Origin: Seiridium cupressi
Lineage: Eukaryota; Ascomycota; Sordariomycetes; Amphisphaeriales; Sporocadaceae
Assembly (NCBI GenBank): GCA_036674765.1
Contig: JARVKI010000012.1
Location: forward strand, 372,001-436,000
Direction of reading: 5' to 3'
Length of the DNA stretch: 64,000 nucleotides
Shown here piece after piece: positions 55,554 to 64,000 of the stretch (its first letter is position 1; each line of letters starts with the position of its first letter). Both the position numbers and the translations under genes were made by a program. The notes under the pieces were generated by a model. It was not told the origin of the DNA. It searched no databases and worked only from the letters and a program-made list of their open reading frames with translations.

Positions 55554-56488
55554 TCACAACCCATCCCTTTCCCTGTTGACGCCCAGAACTGTAACCACAA
55601 CCCTCCCTCCAATTTCGGCTGTTCTCTTCAGTATGGCGGCGAGTGGTACTTCGGGGTACTCTCTCTTGTCCAGATTCCCCAGGTGAAGATTGACTAGCAA
55701 GGCAACCATACTGATGAAACTGGCAATACTAAAAATACTGATACTAGACCGTGTCTCCTTGCGAATGTTGATCTGACGCTGCGACACATGATAGCATGCT
55801 GTCAGGGTCGTGGCGATACCGATCCAGGCAGGCAGCAGGAGGGCGGGAGACTGGTCGCCGCCGAGAAGATAGGTGAGTTGCTGTGAGATAAAGCCGAATA
55901 TGCAGCAGAGTGTGAAGAGGCGAACAATGGTTGCGTTGGGCGTGTAGTTGAGCAGCCAGCGTGACATCAGGCAGTCGGTGAAAATGAAGGCCAGGTAGGC
56001 AGAGGCGCCGCACTAGAGGGAGGAAACAGCAATGTCAGTTTCTGTGATGGTAATGAATCGCAAGAAAACGACTCGTTCCTGCTGCGGGAGAGAGTGTCGG
56101 GTGTCACGTGTGCACTTACCCAGATGATGGACAGCGCCGTCTCAGTCAGCCTGAGCCTCCTCTCGCCCTTGTCTACGGGCACTATCTCCTTGGTCATGAC
56201 CGCGCCGGCCTCCTCAAGCCCCAGGACCTCGAGCCCATATCCGTACGCATCGCTCCTGAGGAAGTCGGTGATGAGGAAGCGCAGCGCAAACCGCAGGCCC
56301 CACGAGAGTGCGGGCGCAATGGACAGCAATCGGCAGAGGGACAGAGGATAGTGCCAATGCTTCGGCACACCCAGCACGACGGCTACTCGGGGCCGCAGGA
56401 ACGACACTGCAACAACGGGTGGCGTCTTGTCCCTCGAGTACTTCAACTTCTCGTCGGCCGCTTCATCGTCGGTGGAGGGTCCGGCCAT
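55554..56488 (-). CDS. EOS1: N-glycosylation protein EOS1 family
   Basis: ER membrane protein linked in yeast to N-glycosylation and oxidative-stress tolerance. Two exons on the minus strand: 56488-56120 and 56012-55554, 275 residues. Start MAGPSTDDEAADEKLKYSRD. Family blocks: RPRVAVVLGVPKHWHYPLSL, LCRLLSIAPALSWGLRFALR, RLRLTETALSIIW joined across the intron to CGASAYLAFIFTDCLMSRWL, then a run of membrane segments including LLGGDQSPALLLPAWIGIAT and QRQINIRKETRSSISIFSIA. At least four membrane segments are visible. The start at 56488 was chosen because the frame upstream of it has no ATG. The gene is divergent from MBA1. Confidence 0.85.
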
Positions 56489-57068
56489 CAATTGGCCTAT
56501 CAAGTCGCGGCACCCTTACGACCAGATCTTGCTCAAGTGGTACACGTCAGCGTCGTCGACAGGTTTCGAATGCATATATATAGACTGGCGAGCCACTGGG
56601 GGGTTGGGTGGCTGGTTAGGTCGACTGGGTGCAGTGTTGAGCGGGTTTTAACGAATATTTGAACAACAAGGTTGATTTACAGCAAGGTGCAATTGATGCC
56701 TCCCAGTGGCAGCTGTGAGGTCATTGCCGGGTCTCTCTAGGGTGGGATTGTTAGGGGTAGAGAGTTAGATCGGCAGCTGGACCCTCTGGAGGTTAGTGAT
56801 GTACAGGGGCTCTGGGCTTCAATTCCGCTAGTTTCATTGGGCAGCCTTGCGGGCACCCCTGTCTGAAATGTGCTCTCGGACGACCCGCGGGTCTGGGAAA
56901 TTTTTTGAAGCTCCCGCGAGCACTTGCAGCTAGGGAGTATCAGCAGGTCCAGGTCAATGCTTGGGATATCGACCTCGGCTTCGCGCTCCTATCTGCCGAC
57001 CGCAGCTTCGTCAAGCTATAGTTCGAGCACTCGATTGATTTCTCAGCGTCGAGTCGCAAATATCTAGC
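56489..57068. other. divergent promoter region of EOS1 and MBA1
   Basis: About 580 nt between two divergent starts. Frames crossing it on the plus strand are antisense to EOS1 exon 1. No clear element beyond short mixed-composition sequence was identified. Confidence 0.6.
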
Positions 57069-58019
57069 ATGGCCGAGAGGCAAGCAGTCCGGCTTCTGCA
57101 GCCGTGGCTCTTTTCGCCCTCCACCTCGCTCTCTGCACGCCAGTCTCTCCTCACACCCAGTTCTCTCCGGATACCGATCAGGAGGACAACGACACCTTCG
57201 CAATGCCTCGCCCGGCCTTTCAGCGTACAAAGACCCCTCAACAAGAAGCCCGTCCGACGAGTCACCGCGTCCCGCCGGACGCCGTACTCGCGAGACCAAG
57301 CGCTCCCGATCAGCCTCGACAACGTCTCGGTCCTGGTCCCCATGACTTTTGTGCCGCCAACCATCTCGCGGTGGCCACGATCCTCGGTCAAGGATTTCCT
57401 GCACATGGGGTACCTGGTGGCACGAAATAAGTTCATCAATTACCTGTACATGGTGATTCACAAGGTGTATTCGAAGCCGGGCTGGCGATCGCGGCCCCTT
57501 TTCAAGATGCGCAAGGCGACCATCATCCCGGTGGCTCGGGACCTGCATGCCAGGATGAACAGCGCGATCGCGACAGGAGACAAGGAGGAGCTGAAGGCCG
57601 TGTGCACGCAGGAGCTCTATGAGAAGTTATCCGGGATTGTGGACTCGCGGCCGAAGGGCAGAAGGGTGAAGTGGGAGCTCGAGGACGGCAGCGGGAAATA
57701 CAGCGTCCGTGACGATCGGATCGCCATGATGCCGCTGACGCCGACTGAGACCCGCACGATTCGACAGGCCGTCGTGACCGTGTCGAGCACGCAGCGCATT
57801 GTGACCATTGACGAGAATAGGGGCGGCGTTGCGGTTCCAGGGACTGCCAAGGCGAAGCCCATGAGGGAAAATATTGTGCTGACAAGCTATGTCAACGCGA
57901 AGACGTGGCAGCAGGGACCCTGGAGGATCTGGGGAACGCTGCCGGATAGTACGGTTCAGGGCCACCTTGACGAGGTTGCGGCTTATACAGCCATGTCGGA
58001 GGAGCAGAACAACCGCTAG
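57069..58019 (+). CDS. MBA1: mitochondrial ribosome receptor/large-subunit protein mL45 (MBA1 family)
   Basis: Inner-membrane associated protein that docks the mitochondrial ribosome near Oxa1 for co-translational insertion (Mba1 in yeast, mL45 in animals). Intronless, 316 residues. The first 60 residues are rich in Arg, Ser and Leu with no clear acidic cluster, as in a mitochondrial presequence. Then come SVLVPMTFVPPTISRWPRSS and LVARNKFINYLYMVIHKVYS, and the Tim44-like domain: RKATIIPVARDLHARMNSAI, KAVCTQELYEKLSGIV, YVNAKTWQQGPWRIWGTL. The Tim44-like fold plus the N-terminal part fits Mba1 rather than Tim44 itself, which is larger and carries a coiled coil. The start is the first ATG, MAERQAVRLLQPWLF. 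Confidence 0.83.
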   Translation: MAERQAVRLLQPWLFSPSTSLSARQSLLTPSSLRIPIRRTTTPSQCLARPFSVQRPLNKKPVRRVTASRRTPYSRDQALPISLDNVSVLVPMTFVPPTISRWPRSSVKDFLHMGYLVARNKFINYLYMVIHKVYSKPGWRSRPLFKMRKATIIPVARDLHARMNSAIATGDKEELKAVCTQELYEKLSGIVDSRPKGRRVKWELEDGSGKYSVRDDRIAMMPLTPTETRTIRQAVVTVSSTQRIVTIDENRGGVAVPGTAKAKPMRENIVLTSYVNAKTWQQGPWRIWGTLPDSTVQGHLDEVAAYTAMSEEQNNR

Positions 58020-58709
58020 TGGTGGACGTAGGGGAAGGATGTTTGACGTGTACACAACAAACTTCCCCAGAGAGTGGCAGCAGACGTTGTATCATACTGT
58101 ACCCGTGTGTAAAAAAAATAACACAAGTGAGAATAGAGGCTGGCTGTCCCAGCTGTGTTTAAATTTGTCAATCCTACAACAATCTGAAATATAGATACTT
58201 GAGATCCTCAAGATAAATAGTGAGAAGGCTTGGCATATTGTTGAATTCTTGCGTCGAGCCAAATTGTGAAACCTCCACATCGAATTTCATGTCATAACTT
58301 TCACGGCGAGGTATGTGTACGGAAATATCGGGAACCATCCATTCCATTGCCTATCTGATGTCGTGCCTGCAGAATCTGAACGAGAGTCATGCAGGGCAAA
58401 AGCTGTGCCTAAATCACAATCCCTTTGCAAAGCCAACGAGCGGCGAGAAATCAAAGACTCCGTCGCCAGGAATTCCATTCCAGCTAAAATCGCCAATCCT
58501 CAGTGAGGGGGTATCATGCCTTATAAGTCGTGCCTGTCCGTAGAACGCCTGAGTCATAACCAGAGCCATGCCGAAAGTTTCTCGGCCAGCCAGAACTGCC
58601 CACCGCCGTTAGGCTGGAGCGGGACAGGACTGCCTGGCTACCATCGACTACCACTGATCATCATGTGATGCAGGTTGGAACCAAGGCAACGAGGCATGGA
58701 ACGGCCGGT
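58020..58709. other. intergenic between convergent MBA1 and SUI1
   Basis: Two 3' untranslated regions. No gene seen. A TGAGTCAT occurs at 58550-58557 but is not upstream of a start codon. Confidence 0.6.
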
Positions 58710-59757
58710 TTAGAAACCGTGGATCTTGATGGTCTTGGAATCAAGTCCCAGGCCGTCCTTCTTGTCGATGAGGAATTCCTGAACATCCTTGCGCTGGTCT
58801 CCCTGCAGCTGGATGACCTCGCCCATCTCGGTGTCGTTCACGATGGTGCCATTGCATGCAAATGCTTTCTTGATCACTAACGAGAATTATCAGCAAGGGT
58901 GTCTTTGCTGAAGGGTCTCTCGAGCATCAAACTGAACTCTCATGTGGTCCCAGTGCATTTGAATTTGCTGCTGGACACTTCACAGAAAGTCTTCGAACTC
59001 AGGTCGGTGCCCCGGCGTAACGTGGAGAAGAATCCGCGCTAGACTGTGTCCAACTTGAGGCCACATGAGAGGTTGAGGAGATAGCTGATAATGATGGGGA
59101 AGGGAAGAAAAGTAAGTCGTACCTTTCAAGATCTTCTTTTGATCCTGTGAAATATATTAGCTTTCAGTTCTTGAGTAGTTAACAAAGGATTTCGCCTGCT
59201 TCGGAATTGCTCGGTGCCCAGCACTGTGTTTCGACACGCCCAAAACAATATACTGTGAAACCTGCAGCTTTGAGAAGAAAGGAAAGATGGGGTATACTGA
59301 CAAATTTCTTGGGAAGTCCCTGGACCGTGGTCAGGGTTTTGCGTCCATTTCGCTCTACAATAGTGGTCAAGTCAGCTCGCCGCACGAGACAGGACAGCTT
59401 TTGCTCCAACAGAACAAAGAGCGTAATGCGGGGGTGTCACAAGACAAAGTGTGATGTCGACGTACGCTGAATACGAATATGTATGTAATTCGAAGCCTGC
59501 TTGGTTTCGCCGGTGTCTTCGTCGGCCTCGGCGAAGGGGTCTATAGAGTGAGAGGATTAGCATTTGGTTCAGCATCGCGAATCCACGTCGAGGGTGAGCA
59601 AAGTGTGGAGGGGTAGGGGACAGGGCTGGCAATGATCCAGGGTGGTGACAACGAGCCACTCGACTCTTAATCCAGATCATGCGCTGGGTCTGGCACAGGT
59701 GGCGGGCACAGTTGGTGATAGCGACATACCGTAGGTCTTGAGGTTTTCGATGGACAT
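58710..59757 (-). CDS. SUI1: translation initiation factor eIF1
   Basis: eIF1 binds the 40S subunit near the P site and enforces accurate AUG selection. Five exons on the minus strand: 59757-59730, 59540-59466, 59354-59302, 59144-59123 (22 nt), 58876-58710, in phase, 114 residues. The order of blocks is MSIENLKTYDPFAEADEDTG, NYIHIRIQQRNGRKTLTTVQ, GLPKKFDQKKILKVIKKAFA, CNGTIVNDTEMGEVIQLQGD, QRKDVQEFLI and the end TIKIHGF. The length and every conserved block match eukaryotic eIF1. The start codon is preceded by TTT, a poor context, as known for eIF1 genes that self-limit their own translation. The 22-nt exon is essential for the DQKKILK segment. Confidence 0.96.
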
Positions 59758-59764
59758 AAACTCG
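59748..59764 (-). promoter_or_regulatory. poor start-codon context of the eIF1 gene
   Basis: On the minus strand the start reads CGAGTTTATGTCC: T at -3, -2 and -1 instead of the favoured A at -3. eIF1 genes across eukaryotes keep a poor context, which lets high eIF1 reduce initiation at its own AUG. The sequence shows the context; autoregulation here is inferred from the family. Confidence 0.7.
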
Positions 59765-60579
59765 AGGTTTCCTGGGTTCCTGGGGAAAAGGTTTGTTGTT
59801 CTGGGGGTTCGGGAGTTTGCGCGACAAACGGTTAAGCTTCGCGAAAGACTTTTCTGATTGCGGGCGGGCGACTTTAAGTAGAAGATGCGGAGTGGTGATG
59901 GTCTGCAGCTACTGGGTTGCGTATCGGCTGTGGATGGGATGTGCTGATGCTTAAGTAGACTTGGGAGCGGTGTTGGTGGGATGGGTTGGGACGAATTGAC
60001 GGGAATGAACGCACGGCGCGCGGCGGGGAGGCACTGAGGCAAAGAGGGGAGTCACGCGTCAAGTGCGAGTCACCTGGCAGCCTCCCAACTCGGAGCCGGG
60101 GCAGCTGGGCAAGTGGCTCAGCTCGCCGGAACCCAATTTCTACATAGCACCAGTGGGGCCGCGAGCCAGGGCAGGCACAAGAAAACTTAGATGCCTTATC
60201 GCCTAATCCTTTGTTCCAGTCGCAACGCATTCGCCCATTTTCCAAGGGCATCGCCGAAGGACTGGACCCGCCCAGATCTCGGCACTTATTCTGGCTGCCC
60301 ACGAGGGCTACCACGTGATGCTCAGCCCCAGATCACACACTCCCTCCCCTTTTGGCACTCCTATCAGATCATAAAACCTCTCCATGCAACACACCCGGTA
60401 CCTGCCAACCTCGAGGAACACCACGCTGGTCCCGCCAAACCCCTACACCAAAGTGCAAGATAGCATATATTAGCCAAGTAAGCATCGTGGGTCTTTAGGG
60501 AACACGCCGGCTGGGTGTCCCTGCATCGGATATTTGATCAAGGCACCGGCCGTTGTGTAATCCTCCTAAATTTCTCATC
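59758..60579. other. divergent promoter region of SUI1 and TRM44
   Basis: About 820 nt between the two starts. Minus-strand frames at 59677-60314 are in SUI1 leader or promoter sequence and lack domain features. No TATA box stands out. Confidence 0.6.
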
Positions 60580-62058
60580 ATGGGCTTCACGCCAGCTGAG
60601 TATGCAGCAGGCTCCACGCCTGTAATTGATGACGTATCTGGGGCTAAATGGGAGCCCTTGTTCCACCATGACTGCACATTCGGACCAGATACCTTCTTGA
60701 AAGTCATGATGAACCTGATCCGAAATCCGAACATCAACTCATCATGGTTGTTCAGAGCTGATATCTTATTCGAAGGCGGCCCAGAATCGCAGGAGGGATC
60801 TGGGTCCACTGAAAGCCAGCCAAGGCTCATTCACTTCAAGAACTACACGCTGAAGAAGAGCCTGGTACGAAGGCTTATTCCCAGGAATACCCAGAGAGAC
60901 CAGCCCTTGGATCAGACGTGCATGATTTACCACGGTGATCACCTAGGTGAGGCAGAGAAGACCTTGGTGGTCTACAATCCCCACGTTTCTTCTGAATCGG
61001 AAATTCCATTCTACCATCCCAGAGTTCGAGCCTTGGCCTTTCTGCACGAGTGGAACGCCAATGCAGGGCAGGGCGTTGTCTCTCTTCACTATCACTTCTT
61101 CGACCACGAAGACCGTGATCCAAAACTGCTTAGAACTGCTCTCAGCTTGCTAACCGTACTACACAAGCATGGACAGGGCGTCGTAACAGGCTATGTGAAG
61201 CGCGTCCATCATGACACCATTATTCCTCAGATCACCGTGCAGACTACTTATGCGAGGCTCAAGCAGAAATACGCTCGCAAGCTCATTCAATCTTGGGCAG
61301 AGGTAACCGACCCTACGAAACATGTATTTGAGGACTTCGGTATAGCAGCATTCCTCATCGAGCTCTGGGCCGAATTGTACCGCGATGAGCCATTCCCGGG
61401 ATTCGTGGACATTGGATGTGGCAACGGCCTCCTGGTTCATATTCTTCGTCAGGAGGGCTATTCAGGCTGGGGGTTTGATGCCAGGAAGCGCAAATCATGG
61501 CAGCAATACAATTCAGAAGCGGATGGCAGCTCGGACCTCGATGGTCACCCTAGCCTAAGACAGCATGTTCTTCTACCATCCGTCATCAAAGTGGAAAAGG
61601 AGCAGGACAATACCGGAGAAGACACAACAGACCTCATCCACAATGGGGTCTTCTCCGAGGGCACCTTCATCATCTCGAATCATGCAGACGAGCTCACGCC
61701 CTGGACGCCCTTGCTCGCGACAGTTTCCAGGTGCCCCTTCATAATGATTCCGTGCTGCAGCCACAGTCTCACTGGAGCAAGATATCGTGCACCAGCCCCA
61801 AAGCAGAAAGACAAGTCTAACTCAGCATATGCGTCACTCGTCGCTTGGGTATCGCAGATAGCGACAGACTGCGGCTGGGAAGTGGAAACTGAGATGCTCA
61901 GGATACCAAGTACGAGAAATACGGGCTTGATTGGTAGGCGAAGACTGAAGGATTACTCCTCGATTGACTTGGAGGAGATCATGGAGAAATATGGAGGTAC
62001 TCAGGGCTATGTGGACAACGTCATGAAACTAGTCCAACAGGCGCCGCGGAGCCACTGA
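60580..62058 (+). CDS. TRM44: tRNA (uracil-2'-O-)-methyltransferase Trm44
   Basis: Methylates the 2'-O of U44 in tRNA-Ser. Intronless, 492 residues from the ATG at 60580 (MGFTPAEYAAGSTPVIDDVS). The frame extends nine codons upstream without an ATG. Family blocks: TFLKVMMNLIRNPNINSSWL, LIPRNTQRDQPLDQTC, WAEVTDPTKHVFEDFGIAAF, the AdoMet-binding PFPGFVDIGCGNGLLVHIL (residues about 273-287), YSGWGFDARKRKSWQQY, FIISNHADELTPWTPLLA and PFIMIPCCSHSLTGARY. The end ELTPWTPLLA plus IPCCSH combination is diagnostic for Trm44. The length is slightly below the yeast protein. Next to it lies the gamma-COP gene on the same strand, without functional connection. Confidence 0.95.
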   Translation: MGFTPAEYAAGSTPVIDDVSGAKWEPLFHHDCTFGPDTFLKVMMNLIRNPNINSSWLFRADILFEGGPESQEGSGSTESQPRLIHFKNYTLKKSLVRRLIPRNTQRDQPLDQTCMIYHGDHLGEAEKTLVVYNPHVSSESEIPFYHPRVRALAFLHEWNANAGQGVVSLHYHFFDHEDRDPKLLRTALSLLTVLHKHGQGVVTGYVKRVHHDTIIPQITVQTTYARLKQKYARKLIQSWAEVTDPTKHVFEDFGIAAFLIELWAELYRDEPFPGFVDIGCGNGLLVHILRQEGYSGWGFDARKRKSWQQYNSEADGSSDLDGHPSLRQHVLLPSVIKVEKEQDNTGEDTTDLIHNGVFSEGTFIISNHADELTPWTPLLATVSRCPFIMIPCCSHSLTGARYRAPAPKQKDKSNSAYASLVAWVSQIATDCGWEVETEMLRIPSTRNTGLIGRRRLKDYSSIDLEEIMEKYGGTQGYVDNVMKLVQQAPRSH

Positions 62059-62511
62059 TCAAAAAGCCATTGTTTCTCTTGTTGGATCCAGAGTTTAAAT
62101 AGGATCAAATCCGCTTGCAGGGATTGAGGAATGGCCAGCCGTGCAAGTGACTCTCGAATGGTGTGAACTTGATTTTGAATAAGCATTCAAAATGTCGTCC
62201 ACTCAGTAGATGCAGCTCCTCCACAAAACAATACTACTATAAGATTATTAATCTGTGCATCTAGTCCGAGGAAGACTTGCTTTCCCTCGCCGATGGACAG
62301 GTATGTAGTTGGCAGTCGCAAAAGGGGGCCACTGCCGGCTTTGATTGGCCACAATAAGTGGGTCATGGCCGGCCCACACCCTGGAAGTGACAGGCTGGAA
62401 TCGACAACTGGACAACGTCGCGAAACGAAATTCCCCAAAGCTGTGTGTAATGGTCAAGACGGCCAGCAACTTCGTCCTCCACTACTCCCCGTGACCGACG
62501 ATCCGCCCACC
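62059..62511. other. intergenic, SEC21 promoter
   Basis: TRM44 3' region and the promoter and leader of the coatomer gene. No gene seen on either strand. Confidence 0.65.
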
Positions 62512-64000
62512 ATGAGTTACGGCAAAAAAGACGAAGATGCCGACCTTGGCTTGGTCAAGGTCGACAGAGTGCAAGTCTTCCAGGAGGGTGAGTGCATGCC
62601 TCTGGTCCCATCCCCCACTACTTGGAGACCGAAGCTCACCGGGTCGTAATCGCAGCTCGACTATTCAACAGCTCTCCCATCCAACCACGAAGATGCCGGA
62701 TCCTGCTCACCAAGATCGCCCTCTTATTATACACGGGCGAGAAGTTTCCCACGCGCGAAGCTACAGACCTCTTCTTCGGTATTTCGAAGCTATTCCAGAA
62801 CAAAGATGCCAGCTTGCGACAGATGGTGCACCTTGTCATCAAGGAGATTGCCTCCTCGGCCGAGGATATTATCATGGTCACGAGCACAATTATGAAGGAT
62901 ACTGGTGGCAGCACAGATGCGATTTACAGACCCAATGCTATTCGGGCTCTGTGTCGGATCATAGATGTACGTGGGCTGAACTGTGGCAACCACCCTTGGT
63001 CCGCTTTGCTGATATTAGGACCCTAGGCGACTACTGTTCAATCCATTGAGCGTGTGATGAAGACGGCGATTGTCGATAAGAACCCATCCGTATCGTCTGC
63101 CGCCCTTGTTTCGTCATATCATCTGCTCCCCGTCGCCAAGGATGTTGTCCGACGGTGGCAGTCCGAGACCCAAGAGGCCGCTGCCTCAACCAAGTCCTCC
63201 GGTGGCTTTTCACTCGGTTTCTCGTCCTCGTCGGGCGCCCTACCCACCAACAACTCCACCATGACACAATACCACGCCATTGGTCTCCTATACCAGATGA
63301 GATCGCACGATAGAATGGCCCTGGTCAAGATGGTTCAACAATTCAGCCAGCCAGGCACAATCAAGAGCCCTGCTGCCACGGTCATGTTAGTTCGGTTAGC
63401 TGCGCAACTAGCCGAGGAGGATCCTTCTCTCAGGAAACCCATGATGATACTGTTGGACGGCTGGTTGAGACATAAGAGCGAGATGGTCAACTTCGAGGCT
63501 GCCAAGGCCATCTGCGATATGCGTGATGTCACGGACAACGAGGTCACTCAAGCCGTCCACGTTCTACAGCTGTTCCTCTCCTCGCCCCGCGCTGTCACCA
63601 AGTTCGCTGCCCTCCGCATCCTCCACAACTTCGCCTCCTTCAAGCCTCAAGCTGTCAATGTCTGCAACCCTGACATCGAGCTGCTCATCTCAAACAGCAA
63701 TCGCTCAATTGCCACATTTGCTATCACAACCCTCCTCAAGACTGGTAATGAGGCTTCCGTCGACCGACTGATGAAGCAAATTAGTGGTTTCATGTCGGAG
63801 ATCACCGATGAGTTCAAGATTACCATTGTCGAGGCCATTCGAACACTCTGCCTCAAGTTTCCCAGCAAGCAAGCTGGTATGCTTGCTTTCCTTAGCGGCA
63901 TTCTTCGTGATGAGGGAGGTTATGAATTCAAACGTGCAGTCGTCGAGAGCATGTTCGATCTCATCAAATTTGTTCCAGAATCCAAGGAGGACGCTCTTGC
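62512..64000 (+). CDS. SEC21: coatomer subunit gamma (gamma-COP), cut by the window edge
   Basis: Subunit of the COPI coat, in Golgi-to-ER and intra-Golgi transport. Visible exons: 62512-62587, 62656-62966, and 63027 to beyond 64000, in phase. The first 453 residues are present. The start MSYGKKDEDADLGLVKVDRV is followed by ARLFNSSPIQPRRCRILLTK, KFPTREATDLFFGISKLFQN, RPNAIRALCRIID, and IERVMKTAIVDKNPSVSSAA, all part of the adaptin-like HEAT solenoid. Later AVTKFAALRILHNFASFKPQ and DEFKITIVEAIRTLCLKFPS are also typical. No stop is met up to base 64000. The full protein should be about 900 residues with a C-terminal appendage domain outside the window. Confidence 0.95.

Noticed and set aside
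56108..56662. 184-codon plus-strand frame
   Set aside because: Antisense to the first exon of EOS1, which has clear family conservation in the other strand.
56940..57548. 202-codon minus-strand frame
   Set aside because: Antisense to MBA1; no domain, and Arg/Gly-rich composition typical of a shadow frame.

Overview
The window is nuclear DNA of a filamentous ascomycete, most likely Sordariomycetes-like. Protein-coding genes carry short introns with GT..AG ends and CTAAC/CTGAC-type branch points. The gene set is typical of Pezizomycotina: Kap95, LEU4, MET16, SER2, Erf2, a PL4 rhamnogalacturonan lyase, Mic19, a Yap-type bZIP, Eos1, Mba1/mL45, eIF1, Trm44 and gamma-COP. No bacterial operons, rRNA, CRISPR array or intact transposon was seen. 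Exon structures were derived by hand from frame continuity, splice signals and family conservation, without transcript data.

Layout. 1-2130: no gene seen. 2131-5102 (-): importin beta KAP95, six exons. 6607-8714 (-): 2-isopropylmalate synthase LEU4, with an 8-nt first exon and a TGAGTCA box upstream. 8.7-12.0 kb: gene-free, with an AT-rich block near 9.53-9.71 kb. 11960-13245 (-): GPI-type protein with two FAS1 domains. 14628-15626 (-): PAPS reductase MET16. 15.6-21.3 kb: gene-poor, holding a broken relic of a fungal ankyrin/STAND-type receptor (19080-20079, -). 21302-22723 (+): phosphoserine phosphatase SER2. 23741-24398 (-): small mitochondrial membrane protein of unknown role. 25569-27629 (+): DHHC palmitoyltransferase ERF2. 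28584-30395 (+): secreted rhamnogalacturonan lyase. 31093-32113 (+) TYW3 and 32291-32911 (-) MIC19 converge. 32.9-37.75 kb: long stretch without a convincing gene, with an (AAC)n microsatellite. 37755-40638 (+): nine-exon protein with two RRMs, followed by two tandem-repeat arrays. 42369-43709 (-): conserved-looking unknown protein. 47504-48526 (+): bZIP factor. 51699-52103 (+): 134-aa orphan. 52627-54979 (+): sodium:solute symporter (Dur3-like superfamily) with small 5' exons that are easy to miss. 55554-56488 (-) EOS1 and 57069-58019 (+) MBA1/mL45 diverge. 58710-59757 (-): eIF1/SUI1. 60580-62058 (+): TRM44. 62512-end (+): gamma-COP SEC21, cut by the right edge.

Most genes are unlinked housekeeping functions: nuclear transport, amino-acid and sulfur assimilation, tRNA modification, mitochondrial architecture and translation, secretory pathway. 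They do not form a metabolic cluster. Accessory content is in the gene-poor parts: the degraded receptor relic, the FAS1 cell-surface protein, the pectin-degrading lyase and the orphan ORFs. The most unusual signals are the NLR-type relic, the repeat arrays just 3' of the RRM gene, the poor start context of eIF1, and the micro-exon structures of LEU4, eIF1 and the symporter. I did not find a convincing wholly new multi-gene system.
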